Source: Cristatella mucedo
Lineage: Eukaryota; Bryozoa; Phylactolaemata; Cristatellidae
Direction of reading: 5' to 3'
DNA length: 64,000 bases
NCBI GenBank assembly: GCA_009760855.2
Contig: WPIO01000091.1
Span: forward strand, 496,001 to 560,000
Shown here: one piece after another, positions 1 to 11,809 of the stretch
Layout: the number at the start of each line of letters is the position of its first letter
How positions within the stretch are numbered: the stretch's first letter is position 1
Position numbers and translations under genes: made by a program
The notes under the pieces: model-generated
What the model was told of the DNA's origin: nothing
The model's database searches: none
What the model saw: only the letters and a program-made list of their open reading frames with translations

Positions 1-436
1 TTCATTCTTCAGCTCCACCCTACCAATCAGATCTACTCCCTTTTGTGCCGCCTGCTTTTCGGAATCCAACTGTTTACCCATACTTCGCATAAATCTCAAA
101 TCCTTTAGAGACCGTGCCTTTAGTTTCTGTGCTCCCAAAGCCTGCAACTTACTCAAGCCCTAACATCTCCTGACTTGTCCACATTTAAAAAGAAACTACA
201 AATGCATTTATTTATCACAGCGTTTAGTGGGTCCTTGTGATTTGTCTTTTCCTTTATGTGCATAATGCGTGCTTACCCTGTGGATGTCACCCCTAAACAT
301 CTTATTCTTGTCGTTTATTCAGCATACCGCCACTAACTATTTGATGGTGCTTCATTTGCGACAAATATAAGCCACCTAGAAAGAGATCGAGTTCTTTGAG
401 GGCGGTATATCGCATTTACTGTTATTATTATTATTT
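1..436 (+). mobile_element. CR1/L2-like LINE, 3' end
   Basis: Positions 1-190 match the C-terminal part of the LINE protein, degraded, including the remnant of the APKAWNSL motif. Positions 200-436 match the shared 3' UTR and end in the ATT-type microsatellite. It closely parallels the tail at 38,160-38,428. It abuts an opposite-strand copy at 437. Confidence 0.85.
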
Positions 437-578
437 AAGGTCACTTTAGAATATTACACCTAGATTTCGTGCAGATTCAAGAGGATAGATGCAGGCCAGC
501 AGAGCCGATTGTGAGAGTTAGTTTTCCAATTTATTAATCACCTTTTGTTTACCCATGACAAGTTCATCTGATTTAGCC
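437..578 (-). mobile_element. CR1/L2-like LINE fragment (post-RT region)
   Basis: The sequence corresponds to 42,060-42,200 of the best copy, the stretch that encodes the region after the RT core (GKPxVIQxLE... SASISP). It appears to be the continuation of the minus-strand copy at 1,037-2,560, with the RT core missing in between. Confidence 0.7.
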
Positions 579-587
579 CACGGACTC

Positions 588-1036
588 ATTTTCCGTCAGC
601 TCGGGAATCCACCTGTCGTGAAGTGTGACTGAGGTGGTGGCATGGCCTTTGAATCCTTGCGGGCGCCGAAAAAGCACTTTGCCATCTGTAACTGCAAGCC
701 CAGCGTCGACACAGCCTGTTCAGCTGCAGAAACGAGGGCCTGCAGACCAGAAGACTTGCCTGAGAACAAGACGAGATCCTTTGCCGTGGTATGTACAGAA
801 AGACAGGGTAGTTCCAACAAGCTAAAAGCAGGACTCGTGCATGCTGGAGGCGAGTCTGACGACAACTTCCTTCGCCAGATCAAAAAGAATCGGCGATAGA
901 GGATTGCCATGCCGGATGCCGGAAGTCATAGGAAAACGCAACCACCGTCTCTTTGAGCACCCGAAGCTTCTGCAGCGAGCCTGCATCGAGGTGCTCAACG
1001 GACATGCAGAAAATCTCATCAAATGTGGCATGCTGA
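588..1036 (-). pseudogene. Reverse transcriptase fragment of a different non-LTR LINE
   Basis: Minus-strand translation gives SGIRHGNPLSPILFDLA (the RT GIRQGxPLSP motif). After a frameshift it gives KDLVLFSGKSSGLQALVSAA and LGLQLQMAKC, the region around and after the YADD box, here degraded. The motif style is unlike the CR1/L2 copies here (GVPQGSVLGP, YADDTQLY) and looks closer to R2/R4-type or related LINEs. The lineage is not resolved. Confidence 0.65.
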
Positions 1037-2560
1037 AGCAGGAGCACGTAGGAACAGGACAGTGAGAATAGGGTTTAGAGGACTAGTTTTCTTCTTCCAT
1101 TGGGACAAGAACTTCAGGACGTGGCCACTAGTGATATCCCTGAATGTAGACATTGAGGTGTTGCATGGAATTGAGGGTCGGCATTCCAGAAGGGATACCG
1201 CCATCTTTGAGATGTAATCCCTGATCGTTTCTATCTTGTACGAAAAACTAGAAAAGAAATTAGCTAGATTATTAAATGAATCACTAGGTAAGTAGCTAAT
1301 CTGTGAGCGGTTAAGGAGATGATTGATTGTCGACACGAGCAATTTTTGATTGTGCATCTGTGCTTCAACAGGGTTTTTACAAAAACTCGACGACCTTCGC
1401 TAGGTTCAATTGGCACGATCTACTGTAGTCTTCACATGTTTTTTGGTGGACAGACAGTCCTGATCATGCGTATGTTCTTCAAGCTTGCGCTTAGTGGACC
1501 CAGCTAGCTTTATATCTGCAGCCAACCAAACGGCGTCTGAGCAAGTGCTCATATCGTGTGTCATCAGTGTGTGTCATTAGTGTGCTTAGTCAGCAGTGCA
1601 CAATCGTCGAGCATGTCAGTTAGTGTCGTTTATTGCAATCTACCAATGATGACAGGTCGGAAGGGGTTTTGAGCAGTAGAGACGAAGCAGATATTCTTGC
1701 ACGGGCAGAGTCGATGTCATTGGTCTTGAAGTTTTGTGATTTACAGATGATGATGATTTTAGATGAGGAGGGCATGCAGTGCTCACTAAATGAGATCTGC
1801 ACGTGATCGGATAAGCAGAATTTGATAATTATCTGTGACGATAGCCTGCGTTTGTAGGAGGAAATTTGGTCAATTGTGTGACCTTTGATGTGATTATAGC
1901 CATGCAAATGAGCCACAAGAGGCAGTGAGTCAGTGCACGAAAATTGATGTTAAAGGCGTCAGATAACTTATCGAATGAATGCTGAAATCGCACATTATGA
2001 GGACGATACATTTCTTGCATATAGAATCGAAGTTATATCGGATAAATCTGACATAAATGAGGACTTGGTGCTTAAGAACGATAGACTACTGCCACCATTA
2101 GTAGCATTTTGTCAGTGAACTCAAATCAATGTATTTGAAAAAACTCTTTGAGGACGCTGCAATCAGCTTAAGTTTGAAGGATGAGCGCAAGATTACGCTG
2201 GTTCCACTTCCATTTTTGTTTGATCTAATATTGTGACAGAATTAAAAGCCTGTTGGCATTTTGTCTTTGGTGGTCAGGCAGCAAACCAATTTTAGCCAGG
2301 TCTTGGTCAAAGCGAGCAGGTTGAGGCCTTAATCAGAAATCCGGTAGCTTATTAAAAGTGGTTTATTGTAAATTGAGCAAGGATTTCCAAATAAAAGCTT
2401 TAAGATGGACCGCCGAAGTTATAGCAGGCATGATGACCACCATGTTAGAGAAATTCACGGCAACACTTAAGGGAGAACTCTCTGAGTGGCTTGATATAAT
2501 GTTAGGAACATCCAGCAAGCTGGCTCTTAGCTAGCGGTCTCATCGTCAGCTGTGGAGAGC
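1037..2560 (-). mobile_element. CR1/L2-like LINE, endonuclease to start of RT
   Basis: 1,037-1,950 aligns by eye with 45,360-46,260 of the better copy. It includes an AP-endonuclease segment with GHTIDQI and LSDHVQIS (the SDH catalytic motif). Further up, on the minus strand, an endonuclease N-terminal segment with LTKTWLKL (ETWL-like) is recognisable near 2,290-2,330, and resemblance to 18,990-19,120 continues to about 2,500. It is broken by stops and frameshifts. The 5' limit is approximate. Confidence 0.75.
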
Positions 2561-2612
2561 TTTTTTTTGTTAATGCAGAATTCTTGGACATTTTTAAGAA
2601 TAGAAACATCTA

Positions 2613-2812
2613 TAGTAATAATAATGCATTTTATTGATATATATATAACGCCTTCGGAGAACTTAGCCTCTTTCTAGGCACTTAACATATGCTGCAAAGC
2701 AAGCACGATCGAATGTTTGTGGTAGCAAGCTAAATAAACAACAGGACCAACATGCTTAGGGAGTGACATGCACACAGTCAGTATGCAAGTATGGTTAGTT
2801 GCAGTTGAATAT
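2613..2812 (-). mobile_element. CR1/L2-like LINE 3' tail
   Basis: It begins (on +) with AATAATAATG and carries the reverse of the conserved tail, agaactta...tctttctaggc, followed by the 3' UTR motif with repeated atgcacac...cagtatgcaa. Degenerate. Confidence 0.65.
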
Positions 2813-2864
2813 AATTTGATGCTAAACTCGTCATCTAGCCTAAGCGGTCGTGAAAATCGGTGCT

Positions 2865-3270
2865 GCCATGGTAGACCAGTACTTTCTGATCTGTCCTGGT
2901 TACCCTTCAAGCAGAAACCTGATGCCGTGCTTTCTAAAAAGCACATGTAAATTGCCTAGAAAGAGATTAATATCTCTGTGAGCACTATACCCATAGATTA
3001 TTTGTATTATAATTATTACTGTTGCTAAACTGTCATTCCCGTAGATCGTATCACTTTAATATACCGTGTGACCACTCCTTGGCCACACTCTGGTCCTGCC
3101 TTTTATTTGATACTGGTGGATTTTCCTTAGCATCTAGGCACATTCGATTACTTTGTATACAATACAATCAGTTTCGATTACCAAAAGCCTGGAATTGTAT
3201 ACTGACTGACATCATCGCATCCTTTACTCTGACAAAGGTGAGACTGAAAACTATCTTCTCCATCTAGTAT
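2865..3270 (+). mobile_element. CR1/L2-like LINE fragments
   Basis: 2,870-2,915 encodes a remnant of DLxWLPxKQ. A tail with gcctagaaagagatt follows at 2,950-3,022. At 3,060-3,270 a second remnant includes PKAWNCILT, matching the conserved APKAWNSLP motif. At least two degraded pieces lie in the same orientation. Confidence 0.55.
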
Positions 3271-3948
3271 TTGCTTCGTATGTTTAAATCTTTATTTTTA
3301 GGATTCTGCAAGCTGCAATTTCGAATTGTATTGCGAACAATGTTGTTGGCGGTGGTCATGGCTGGCTGGCTGCCATGGAAATTAATTGGTCAGCCTGGGC
3401 TGGGGAAGGATTGAGGTGGGCGTCTTCAGTCAGTTACCAGCTGCTACGGCACGGCGTTTCCTAGGAGCTACCCACTTACTTTGCGGCTTGCAGAGAGCAG
3501 ATGCTAGCTAGGGAACTTTGGTGTTGTTAGATGTGTAAGGGAAAATATGCCAGGATAATTTATTGGTTCTTACTTCCTAGGAAATGTTAGCATTCTTTCG
3601 GCTCACATCAAAAGGGCCGGGGTACGAACTCTCGGTTTAAATAGTCCTGCTCATGTTGACCAGAAGACTCATAGCTACTGCTCATTTTACAAAAATGTTT
3701 TCCAGCAGAGTATGAATTATCAAGGACTAGTAACATGCATAGTATACAATATACAGATTAGAAAATTACACTTAGGCAAAAGCAACTATTAAAACACTCG
3801 TTGCCAACAGCTGTAGGACTTTTGGCTTTTATGGCACCCCAAATCCTGCATAAGTACGCATTACAAAGCACATGGAACAAAAAGACGCTTTAATTTGGTG
3901 AGGGTAAAACTGACCAGACCGGGTGCATCTTTAGCTAAGACTTAATTT

Positions 3949-4099
3949 GCCGTGCTGGTTTGGTTTAGCGGTTAAGGCGCTCGCCCCGACCAAGGTCTGA
4001 CTGAGGTCGTGGGCTCGAGCCCCGAGGCATATGTGAAGCGTCTGAATAGAGATTAAGTTCTCTTTGGGCGCTATATAAATGAATTATATTATTATCATG
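3949..4099 (+). mobile_element. SINE1 (tRNA-derived, LINE-tailed)
   Basis: The head has pol III box A-like tagcggttaagg (3966-3977) and box B-like gggctcgagcc (4011-4021). The tail, aatagagattaagttctct then gggcgctatataaat, matches the conserved LINE 3' end and finishes in ATT repeats. Two other copies lie at 13,932-14,071 and 61,824-61,966. Confidence 0.85.
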
Positions 4100-6601
4100 A
4101 ATAGATGACAGGTAGTCGCTTTTAGCGACGGAAACCAGAAGCCAGCTCCAAACATTTGGTACATGCAAACATGCAAGCTCTAAGTCACGATATGATTTCC
4201 ATGCAGAGATGTGAGGAGGAGCAGAGAGATAAACTGATCTAAATGTGACAGTGCGAGTGGTGCGCGAGCTCGCTGAAGTAACATGGAGCTCGGATAGGCG
4301 GGCTGAAGCAAGCATGAGATGCCACACACAGGTCCGATAGAGGATCACTGATCGTCATCCGATGCTTGATTGAGAGCCAAAGTGAGAGAATCGGGTAAAA
4401 GTTATCAGTTGTGCGAGCTATGTCCGCGACGGCTGGTCCTCTCAGTTTTTCGCGAACCGAAGACGATTAAGGCAACAGGCCAGTAGTCCAGAATGTAAGA
4501 AATCTCAATTATAAATTATAAATTCAAATATAAAGACGCGATATTTTACAAAAGTCTGACCTAGTTTGGCGGTAATACTCTTACATGATTTGGGCAATGT
4601 TCCATAGGTCCATAGAGGCCAAATGCAAAACGGAGATTTTACTAGCCTATGAATGATAAATTGTTTTGGAACAAGACGCATTCACTTCCGGCAGACGTCT
4701 ACGTAGTGACACTAAATGAAGTATTCTTGAGGATTAGGTCGTCAAGCTTTCGGATGACCTGGGGTTTTCAAAGAGCAATGAGGTTGGTCCTGTTATCGAT
4801 AAGCTTGAGGAAATCAGTAACTATGGAAGCACTAACATCGTGAACGAAGGCTGCAGGGGGCCTAAATGAGTCGTAGGATGAGCTGGTGTCCGTACTGGTC
4901 TTCGGACTCCTAGCCTTTCAAAAGCCTTTTGAAGTCTTACGAAATTTCTAATTTTTAAAACAAAATCATATTATCTAAACGCATATACATGTTTTTTAAT
5001 CTCCTGCATCTTAGACTGATGTTTTGCTTTAATAATTAGCTTTTTGTCGGTTTTCAGTAGCCACTCTTTAATGCTGCAGTTTGGCATTCTTGAGAATAAT
5101 TGTTTCCATTGAATTTGAATAGCATATCATAGCTGGCTCATAATCCGTATGCATTAATAACTGCATCAATTAAGTGAGACAGGGCGTCACTAGTTAAAAC
5201 TGTAAATGCCATAGCCATGGCGACCTAGGAAAGGGTTCAGAGTGCACTAGTGTCGATCGTTCGAAAATGGCTGCCGAGTAGTGGTCGTGATCACGGGGGA
5301 AGGGCTGAGCTGCAATCATTTACGTTCGGCATCCACGGCAAATGCTCGGGGTAAAACTAAGCCAGGTAGACCAGCTAATACTGCGTCGTTTAATGATACG
5401 GGCAGCTTACTTTCTGTTATGGGTACTGTGCCGTAGCAGGCTGTTCAACATGATAGCCCGCGTCTATCGAAAATTACAATAAATTAGCACAATTTGAAAT
5501 ACCTATTCTGCTTTGAGTTTCCCCATAAAGCCTAAATACAAAACCTGAAGCGTATACGTAAGCGTAATAAAGTTAATCCTAAGCATCAAGCCAAGAGAAA
5601 TAGCAAAACCATTAATCACTAAACCATCACTCAAACTAAAAATATCCAACCTCCATACACTTCGCTCAATATTCTAGAACCTAAGCTAAAAAAATACCTT
5701 AAAACGTGTTCATTTGACGTAAATATAAACATTAGCTGTCCACAAAGTCTAACAGCCTGCAATGGAAACTGAACCCATCGCAGAACGCGAGCCGGCTCCG
5801 GGCATAAACAACGTCGTATTAGCTGGCTATACCTGTTTTGGATATCGCATATGGAATTAAAGGTAATGCGGCGGCTTTGAGTCTTGAAGTGCATGAGTGA
5901 ACGAAATCTCCGCGGTCCACTCCCCCCAAATAGTGCTCCAAGAAACTGTGGTCTCCCGCTCGTAATGTAACCCGAGAGAACAGCAGCTCAACCACATATA
6001 TAAAGACATTTTGTATATATCCCTGAAATCTCTACAGATACCAATCCATGTTGTTGCGAGATCTCCTTTTGAAATGCACTGGGAAACCATACGCATCCAC
6101 TAATTAGTCTATTTAATTTCTACCTATCTCATCTCGTTACGATCGCGTGCTGTCAAACGATCGCTTAGTGCACGCTGATGTAGTATGACAATAAGCTGAC
6201 ATATTGAGAGTAAAGTGAGACTTTAATCGGCTTCACATAAACGTACTGAAAACTAAATGAAATCACACTTTGAGAAGTCATTTCATCAAGCTAGCATTCG
6301 GGTTGGACAGAGCGCTTTTTTCATGGGCTTTATATTAATTTTGCAGTGGTTGCATACCCGTTGTGCTCTCAATTTTCTGTACAGGTATTTTATTCGCAAC
6401 GATTCACAATAATGTCAAAAATAGTAGCCTTAATACGTGTTATTAAATTTCTTTCCAAAAATAATTCTAAGTTGAATTAAAAATATTTTTCTAATTTCTG
6501 AAATAATTAATGCAATTAGTAGAACTTATATTTGGTAAAATAAATGTCACAATTGTTACAAGCGAATGTTCAACTCTTCGTCAAACGATTTTCTTTTCTA
6601 G
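4100..6601. other. Unassigned stretch with one LINE fragment
   Basis: Apart from the LINE fragment at 4,640-4,870 and a possible tiny tetraspanin exon at 6,347-6,384, I see no gene, RNA or clear repeat. It is probably tetraspanin intron or intergenic DNA. Confidence 0.4.
4640..4870 (-). mobile_element. CR1/L2-like LINE fragment
   Basis: Minus-strand translation contains TDFLKLIDNRTN and WKPQVIRKLDDL. These match the [11 protein letters not shown] and GKPxVIQxLERL stretch just after the RT core in the better copies. Heavily decayed. Confidence 0.6.
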
Positions 6602-6777
6602 TTGGTAAGGGAGTACAAAATTGTTCTGCTTCCCACGATGTGTATGATATTTTTTTGAAGTCCGCCGAAGCTTCGCTGAAAGTCCACACGGTTGGCTGCA
6701 TTGATGCTATTTCAACCTATCTCGTTGCCAACATATTCGGAGTTGTTTTAGGCTGTGCTGCAGTCATAGTCCCGCAG
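6602..6777 (+). CDS. Probable tetraspanin exon (end of large loop, start of TM4)
   Basis: The exon sits between a pyrimidine-rich acceptor (ttttcttttctag) and a strong donor (CAG|gtgagt). Its 58 full codons contain VQNCSAS, VHTVGCIDAISTYL and then a hydrophobic stretch IFGVVLGCAAVIVPQ. The GC-x(3)-(I/L)-x(2)-(W/Y)L pattern followed by TM4 is typical of the last part of a tetraspanin large extracellular loop. The exon ends at the Gln near the middle of TM4, a common tetraspanin intron position. Tetraspanins are four-pass membrane scaffold proteins. Earlier exons (TM1-TM3, CCG motif) were not found. A 38-bp candidate exon at 6347-6384 is possible but weak. Confidence 0.55.
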
Positions 6778-8194
6778 GTGAGTTGACACTGGCTATACGG
6801 TTAGAGTAGCAGCAAGCAAGTAGCATTATGTGCGTCAGCCCAGATAATTGAAGATTTTTAGCATTTTCTTCTGTGTACCGCCAATTTATACAAAGTGGAT
6901 GTTCATCTGAAAACTTTTTATGTTGCACTCAAAGCGGCAGCTAGCTTTAGCTTCAATTTTGATTTTATATTGTGCCACCCGCTCATGCATACAGAGTACT
7001 CACAAAAATTATGGCAATGAGCACGAGTGATCACCTGCAATGCATTAAAATAAACCACAATAGTCCGAGCCGGTACTTCAATTCACTGCCACTCCCCCTC
7101 ACCACAAATCCACTAGAAATGGAGCGCCCTCTTGGGAAATCCAGAGCAATTTAGTGCAAATGCCGGGGTTGATACAACTATTCACTACAAACTTTCACCA
7201 ATCTACCGGAAAATTTGATAGTAGGAGCTCCTAGAAGTTTCATGCCAAGCAAAGAGGAAAATTGAAATCGATAAAATATTCGGATAGAAGAATGTGGACA
7301 ATGAGTTATTTGTGCATAATTTTGTTTTGTTAAAAATGCTAACTTTGCAATCGGCGAAGCTGTCGATGGGCTTGTTAGTGAGCCAGGGAAAGGGTATCTC
7401 CGGATTTTCCGTCTTTGGAGGATCTTTAACAGACCATAGCCGAACTCGGCAATATACAGCGAGGTTTCACTGATTCATCCTTTAATCCAACAGAGAGATC
7501 AGTGTCTTTTTAAGGAAAAATGATTTTAGTGGCTGAAGGGTAAATGCTCATTATTACCGACTGCTTTGGTTCCAGCTATGAAGTTTAGAAGAGTTGGGGG
7601 TTGCGTTACGTGACCGAAAAGAGTGGTGAGCCACTGCAACAGGGAAATTTAAATTCTTGTGTGTAGTCAGACCAACGATAATAGTGGGGGTGGCTTAGTA
7701 CGTGTGACGCGTTCGCCACACTTCCGGTGGCCGGGTAATGACAAGTGTAGGCGTCGGCAGATAAAGCGGGAAGCGGCCTACAACGGCTGCGAGAAGCTGC
7801 TGGTGGCGATGAAAACGCTGTGAGATCAACTGAATCTGATGAGCTTAAAAAAATACCCCCACCTAGTGTGGGCATGATCTAAAACATTTTAAAATATTTC
7901 ATTATGAGGCATATTTTATAAGTTGTATTGCACCATCTAGATATTTATTGTGTACTGCAGTTGTGTTAGCTGACCCTACCTTAAATGGTGAGGCCCGCAA
8001 CGCTAACAGGAAAGGCGATCGAAAAACAAGAGCACGAGCATTCAAACATATTAATGAGAAGCTCTGTCAAGTACTTTCTGATCAACTTTGCTTCCTATAT
8101 TTTCAACTTGGTACTAAATCCCACTATTTCAATGCCCCTGCCATCGTCGTCTCATAGGATCCTGGACAAATAAATAAGTAATTATTAGCGGGTT

Positions 8195-8345
8195 TAACAG
8201 CCTCATGTGTACAGCTGCAGAAGAGCCTTAAGGAAATCACCACCGCTTGCATTTGGCAATAGATAATCGCCCATTGCAAAATTCGAACCCAAGACCTCTG
8301 TCATGAAGAACGAGCGTCTTACCTCCCGTTCTACCAAGGCCCGTA
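8195..8345 (-). mobile_element. SINE2 copy (degraded)
   Basis: On + it reads gtttaacagcctc, then the reversed body (caccaccgcttgca) and a reversed box B-like attcgaaccca. The order and spacing match the clean copy at 32,303-32,500 in reverse. Confidence 0.65.
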
Positions 8346-8614
8346 GCATTTCGAGTCACTGTCAGGATTAGCACTCGTCGATTGGCTTGTGAAGACCGAT
8401 CATTGAAAAATGTTGAAACTGAGCACCATGAGCATAAGGAATTGCAAGAGTTGTTTTGGTAGTGGAGACGACAGAGTAAGCTGTTTTCATTCTTTTTTCG
8501 GCGTTTGAGTCAACGACACGTAACTCCTGTTAAAATTGAAGGACAGTGGTAGTGTTTCACTTGAGTGGCAATCATCAATTTCTAGAAATAGCTGAAATTG
8601 CAGTTTTATAAAGA

Positions 8615-8730
8615 AATTTGAACCCAAAATTTGAATTATCAAGAGTGATTATTTTGCCCACTGCAAGTGGTGGTGATAGCCGGTAAGTCTTTTACATATT
8701 ACATAAATGAGACTGCTGAATCAGCTAACT
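8615..8730 (+). mobile_element. SINE2 fragment
   Basis: It contains the SINE2 body ccactgcaagtggtggtgat and agccggtaag, and the 3' motif gctgaatcagctaac. The tRNA-like head is lost or too diverged. Confidence 0.55.
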
Positions 8731-9475
8731 TTTCTTCCTTTCTTTCACGGAAACTCTCTATTCCCACTAAACACTGTTGCCATCGCTACAGCAATTTCGG
8801 CAAGTAGCTCTCTTGAGGTCACCACAGCATTTAGATTGTCTTAATCTGCCTGCCTACGCATCTTGTACAGGACCGCAGGGGCTTTAGAGCCTGCCAAGGG
8901 CGGCCTGAAAGCATGCCTGCTGCATGCTAGCAGCCACTTGGGCCGCTAAAGCACTTTGCGGGCAGCCTGGAAGACCGGAAGCTTCTTTTGGGTTGCTTAA
9001 GGTGCTCACCGGGTGGCTGTACATCTGTGATTTCACTTTAAGGTTTTCTCTGGATGGAGGGGCCATCTTTTTTGTGTGATGCTTCAGAGACTTCTGGGAA
9101 TACGCCTCGGCGTCACTGACGTTATGAGTCGCTCTTCAAAGGCGGCTTTGCGAGTTTACTAGGAAGTTATCGCAGTTTTGCCGTAAATAAAAAAATCCAA
9201 CTTTTTGAACGTGTCTAAAGCAACCTGTCAGACAGCGTATCAGGTGATTGTGATCTACAAATATAGTTACAAATTTGGTTTTGGTGAGGTCCAAGCTCGT
9301 CGGTAGCATGGCTGCAGCGTAAAAATCATAGCTTGAGAATCGTTAAAAAGAAGAAACAAATAATTGTTGTATTGGCCAACATCAAACCTCCACCAGATTA
9401 GACTAGCGATGATGTATTTAAAAGAAATTGAAGTGCACATTTGGGATATATATATTTCAATATTTTTCTTTGTAG

Positions 9476-9574
9476 GTTGTGGCTATCTACATGGCTAGCG
9501 TCCTGAGATACTGTATCCTGGAAATCGCGTGTATAAACTACAACTTTAATAAGGAAATATTCGATCGAGCATGA
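9476..9574 (+). CDS. Probable tetraspanin terminal exon (end of TM4, tail)
   Basis: The acceptor is tttttctttgtag. In phase 0 with the exon ending at 6777, it reads VVAIYMASVLRYCILEIACI and about a dozen further residues to a TGA at 9572-9574. The first part completes a TM4 helix of normal length and is followed by a short cytoplasmic tail. A possible polyadenylation signal AATAAA lies at 10076-10081. The pairing with the upstream exon rests on phase and membrane topology. Confidence 0.45.
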   Translation, partial: VVAIYMASVLRYCILEIACINYNFNKEIFDRA

Positions 9575-10189
9575 AGTTAGATCTTTATTGAATTCTAAAA
9601 ACACGAACATAGTGAGATAAGACTACCTCCGCGTGACAAAGGCAACAACGGATACGGAGTTTCTGCTACAAAGACGATCCAATCGTATAGTCTATCGGCA
9701 CTTTCTGATCCTTGTTTGGTATTTGATAGTGCTTGAGAGCTTATTTGGTGGATTGCACTTCTTTGCTTAAATTTTTATCTTTTTTAATATTATTCGATCA
9801 GGTCGACATGAAGTAACATCTGTTGACCTTTTTCTAAAATTGTGTTTGATACAGGAAGCTTCGAATCGTTTCTTCAGTCAGAATTTGCAGCATAATATAA
9901 TAGTTTACACTGCCTGTACGCCTAACCAGGCTTACCAATCACGTTCATTTCAGTAAGCAAAGGGAACTCTGATAGAATTGTGTTCAAGAATACAAAAATC
10001 GATGGTTTGGTAGGCCAGAATGTTTTCTCGAAAATAGATGATGTAATAGGGCTTCCGTCATAAATTCCCATCTAGAATAAACTAAATCGTACCTAGCAAG
10101 TAAACTCAATCAGTAACTTTACTCACGTCTTGTTTTGATTATATTGATGCAGGCTGCTTATTCATCATTAGTTACTGGGAAATTTGTAT

Positions 10190-10270
10190 TTATTTACCGC
10201 GATTAAAAAAGTAAATAAAAGCTATTGTGTAGTGCCTTGAGGGAACCAAATCTCTTTCAAGATGCCAAAC
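10190..10270 (-). mobile_element. LINE/SINE 3' tail remnant
   Basis: On + it reads agtgccttgagggaacc then atctctttcaagatgc, the reverse complement of the conserved tail. No upstream body is recognisable. Confidence 0.4.
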
Positions 10271-11809
10271 GTAGCCTAGAAAATATGTTTAACCAACCTA
10301 TTAGATCAATAATTAAGGACTACTTTCAGCATGCTAAAGCACAGAAAGTGCTACTTACATGGCAGAAATTTTTAAAGTACAGGCACGATTTCCGATAAGC
10401 TTTGAATACTGCCAATACAGGGGAAATTGGATCGTCAGTTTTTAGTGAGTATGGTGTGCATGCGAGTTGTACGCAAAATGTATTGAGACTAAGGGCACAG
10501 GATTGGGTAATTCAGAGTAGCCTTTAGTACGAGCAGAAGTCTCTGGGTACAAAGAGCTCAAATGCAGACTATTTCTTCAACTGATTCATCTAGACGTGTA
10601 AGAGCCACTCGAGGCTTTTCCGCGGATTGCAAGGGGACAACAAGACAGAAGCCTACAGAAAGCATTGAACCATGGCAGCCAGCGGCACGGAATACAAGCT
10701 TCGTACAAATGAAGTAAGAGGAAGTGAGAAGCAAGCAGTTCGAATGGTTAATCCTAAGCAAGAAACTGTAGCAGGATAATCATCAGACTTTAAGTCATTG
10801 TGCATCTTAATGCAAAGCCCAAACAATCTCGAGACTAATACTGTGACGTGGCAATTTTGATATTTACACATGTATTAGCTTCCTGCAGCATATGCGTTAA
10901 GGCGGAAAGGATGCAGTTCCATGAGTATTGATGGGATGCCTGAAATGCAAGAAACAACTTTTCTTTGGTACCCTGCCGGACGTACGTCACAATGCACAAT
11001 GTCGCCACGATGCTCAGCTGAATGTAAGCACATGAGGCAGTAAAGCTAATGAGGTCATCTAGCACAACTGAATTTGGTGCAGGTCACCCTAATTTCGCTC
11101 AGGTTTCACGGAGGAGACGCTCGCTCATCCAAAACTAGGGCAAGGCTCTCTGTCTCTAGTCGTTGAATGACGCGGTATTGTGCCCATCGTCTTTAGTCTG
11201 TCTTTTATTTAATTTAGGAAAGTTGGCTGCCGTTCCCTTGCGAATGGGTTCGATAAAGGCTGTGGAGGACTGTGAGATTAGTACAGTACTACAGTCCTGA
11301 GAATGATCAAAGTGCAAATAGGGCAGAGTATGGTTGGCTCGAAACGAAAAACTGCAGAGAGTGTTCCACTCCTTCTGGATGTGTTTTCCTTGTCCTGGAA
11401 TAGTTCTTTAACCGCTGACCGACTAGCATTACCAGACGGTTGATCATTTTATTTGGCCTTATAGTGCGTTCCGTCCTAACAATTCAGGCTGGTCCCCAAG
11501 CAATGACAGTGTAAGTATATTAACAATCGAATTGAAGGGATAACATGTTTTTGTGCTCGGCCATTTTATCGTATAGAGTGAGTTCACATAGATTTCGGAA
11601 AATGGGATTGACAACCTTGGACCACTTAACTCTCCGACGGCTAAAGGGATGACCAGTGGCGGCATGCATTTAAATCCCGATATGCATCACCGTGGAAGAA
11701 CCTGAGCTTTTTTGGTGAAATGTAATTAATTGCCAAAGTGAGAAGATAAGCATTAGAGATGTAAGTTAGAGGTCGGCAAATTCAGCAGGCCAATTTTTAC
11801 GGGGTATGG

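Larger units (their letters stand above)
6778..9475. other. Probable tetraspanin last intron
   Basis: It is bounded by a gtgagt donor and a ttctttgtag acceptor. It contains two SINE2 remnants (8,195-8,345 minus; 8,615-8,730 plus). The remainder has no recognisable feature. Confidence 0.45.

Noticed and set aside
3300-3440. Possible exon after tttatttttag with ILQAAISNCIANN
   Set aside because: It does not show the CCG or transmembrane pattern expected for an upstream tetraspanin exon, and its phase partners are unknown.
3960-4030. Candidate tRNA gene
   Set aside because: The box A and B motifs are present, but there is no cloverleaf. The unit continues into a LINE-type tail and recurs at 13.9 and 61.8 kb, so it is a SINE.
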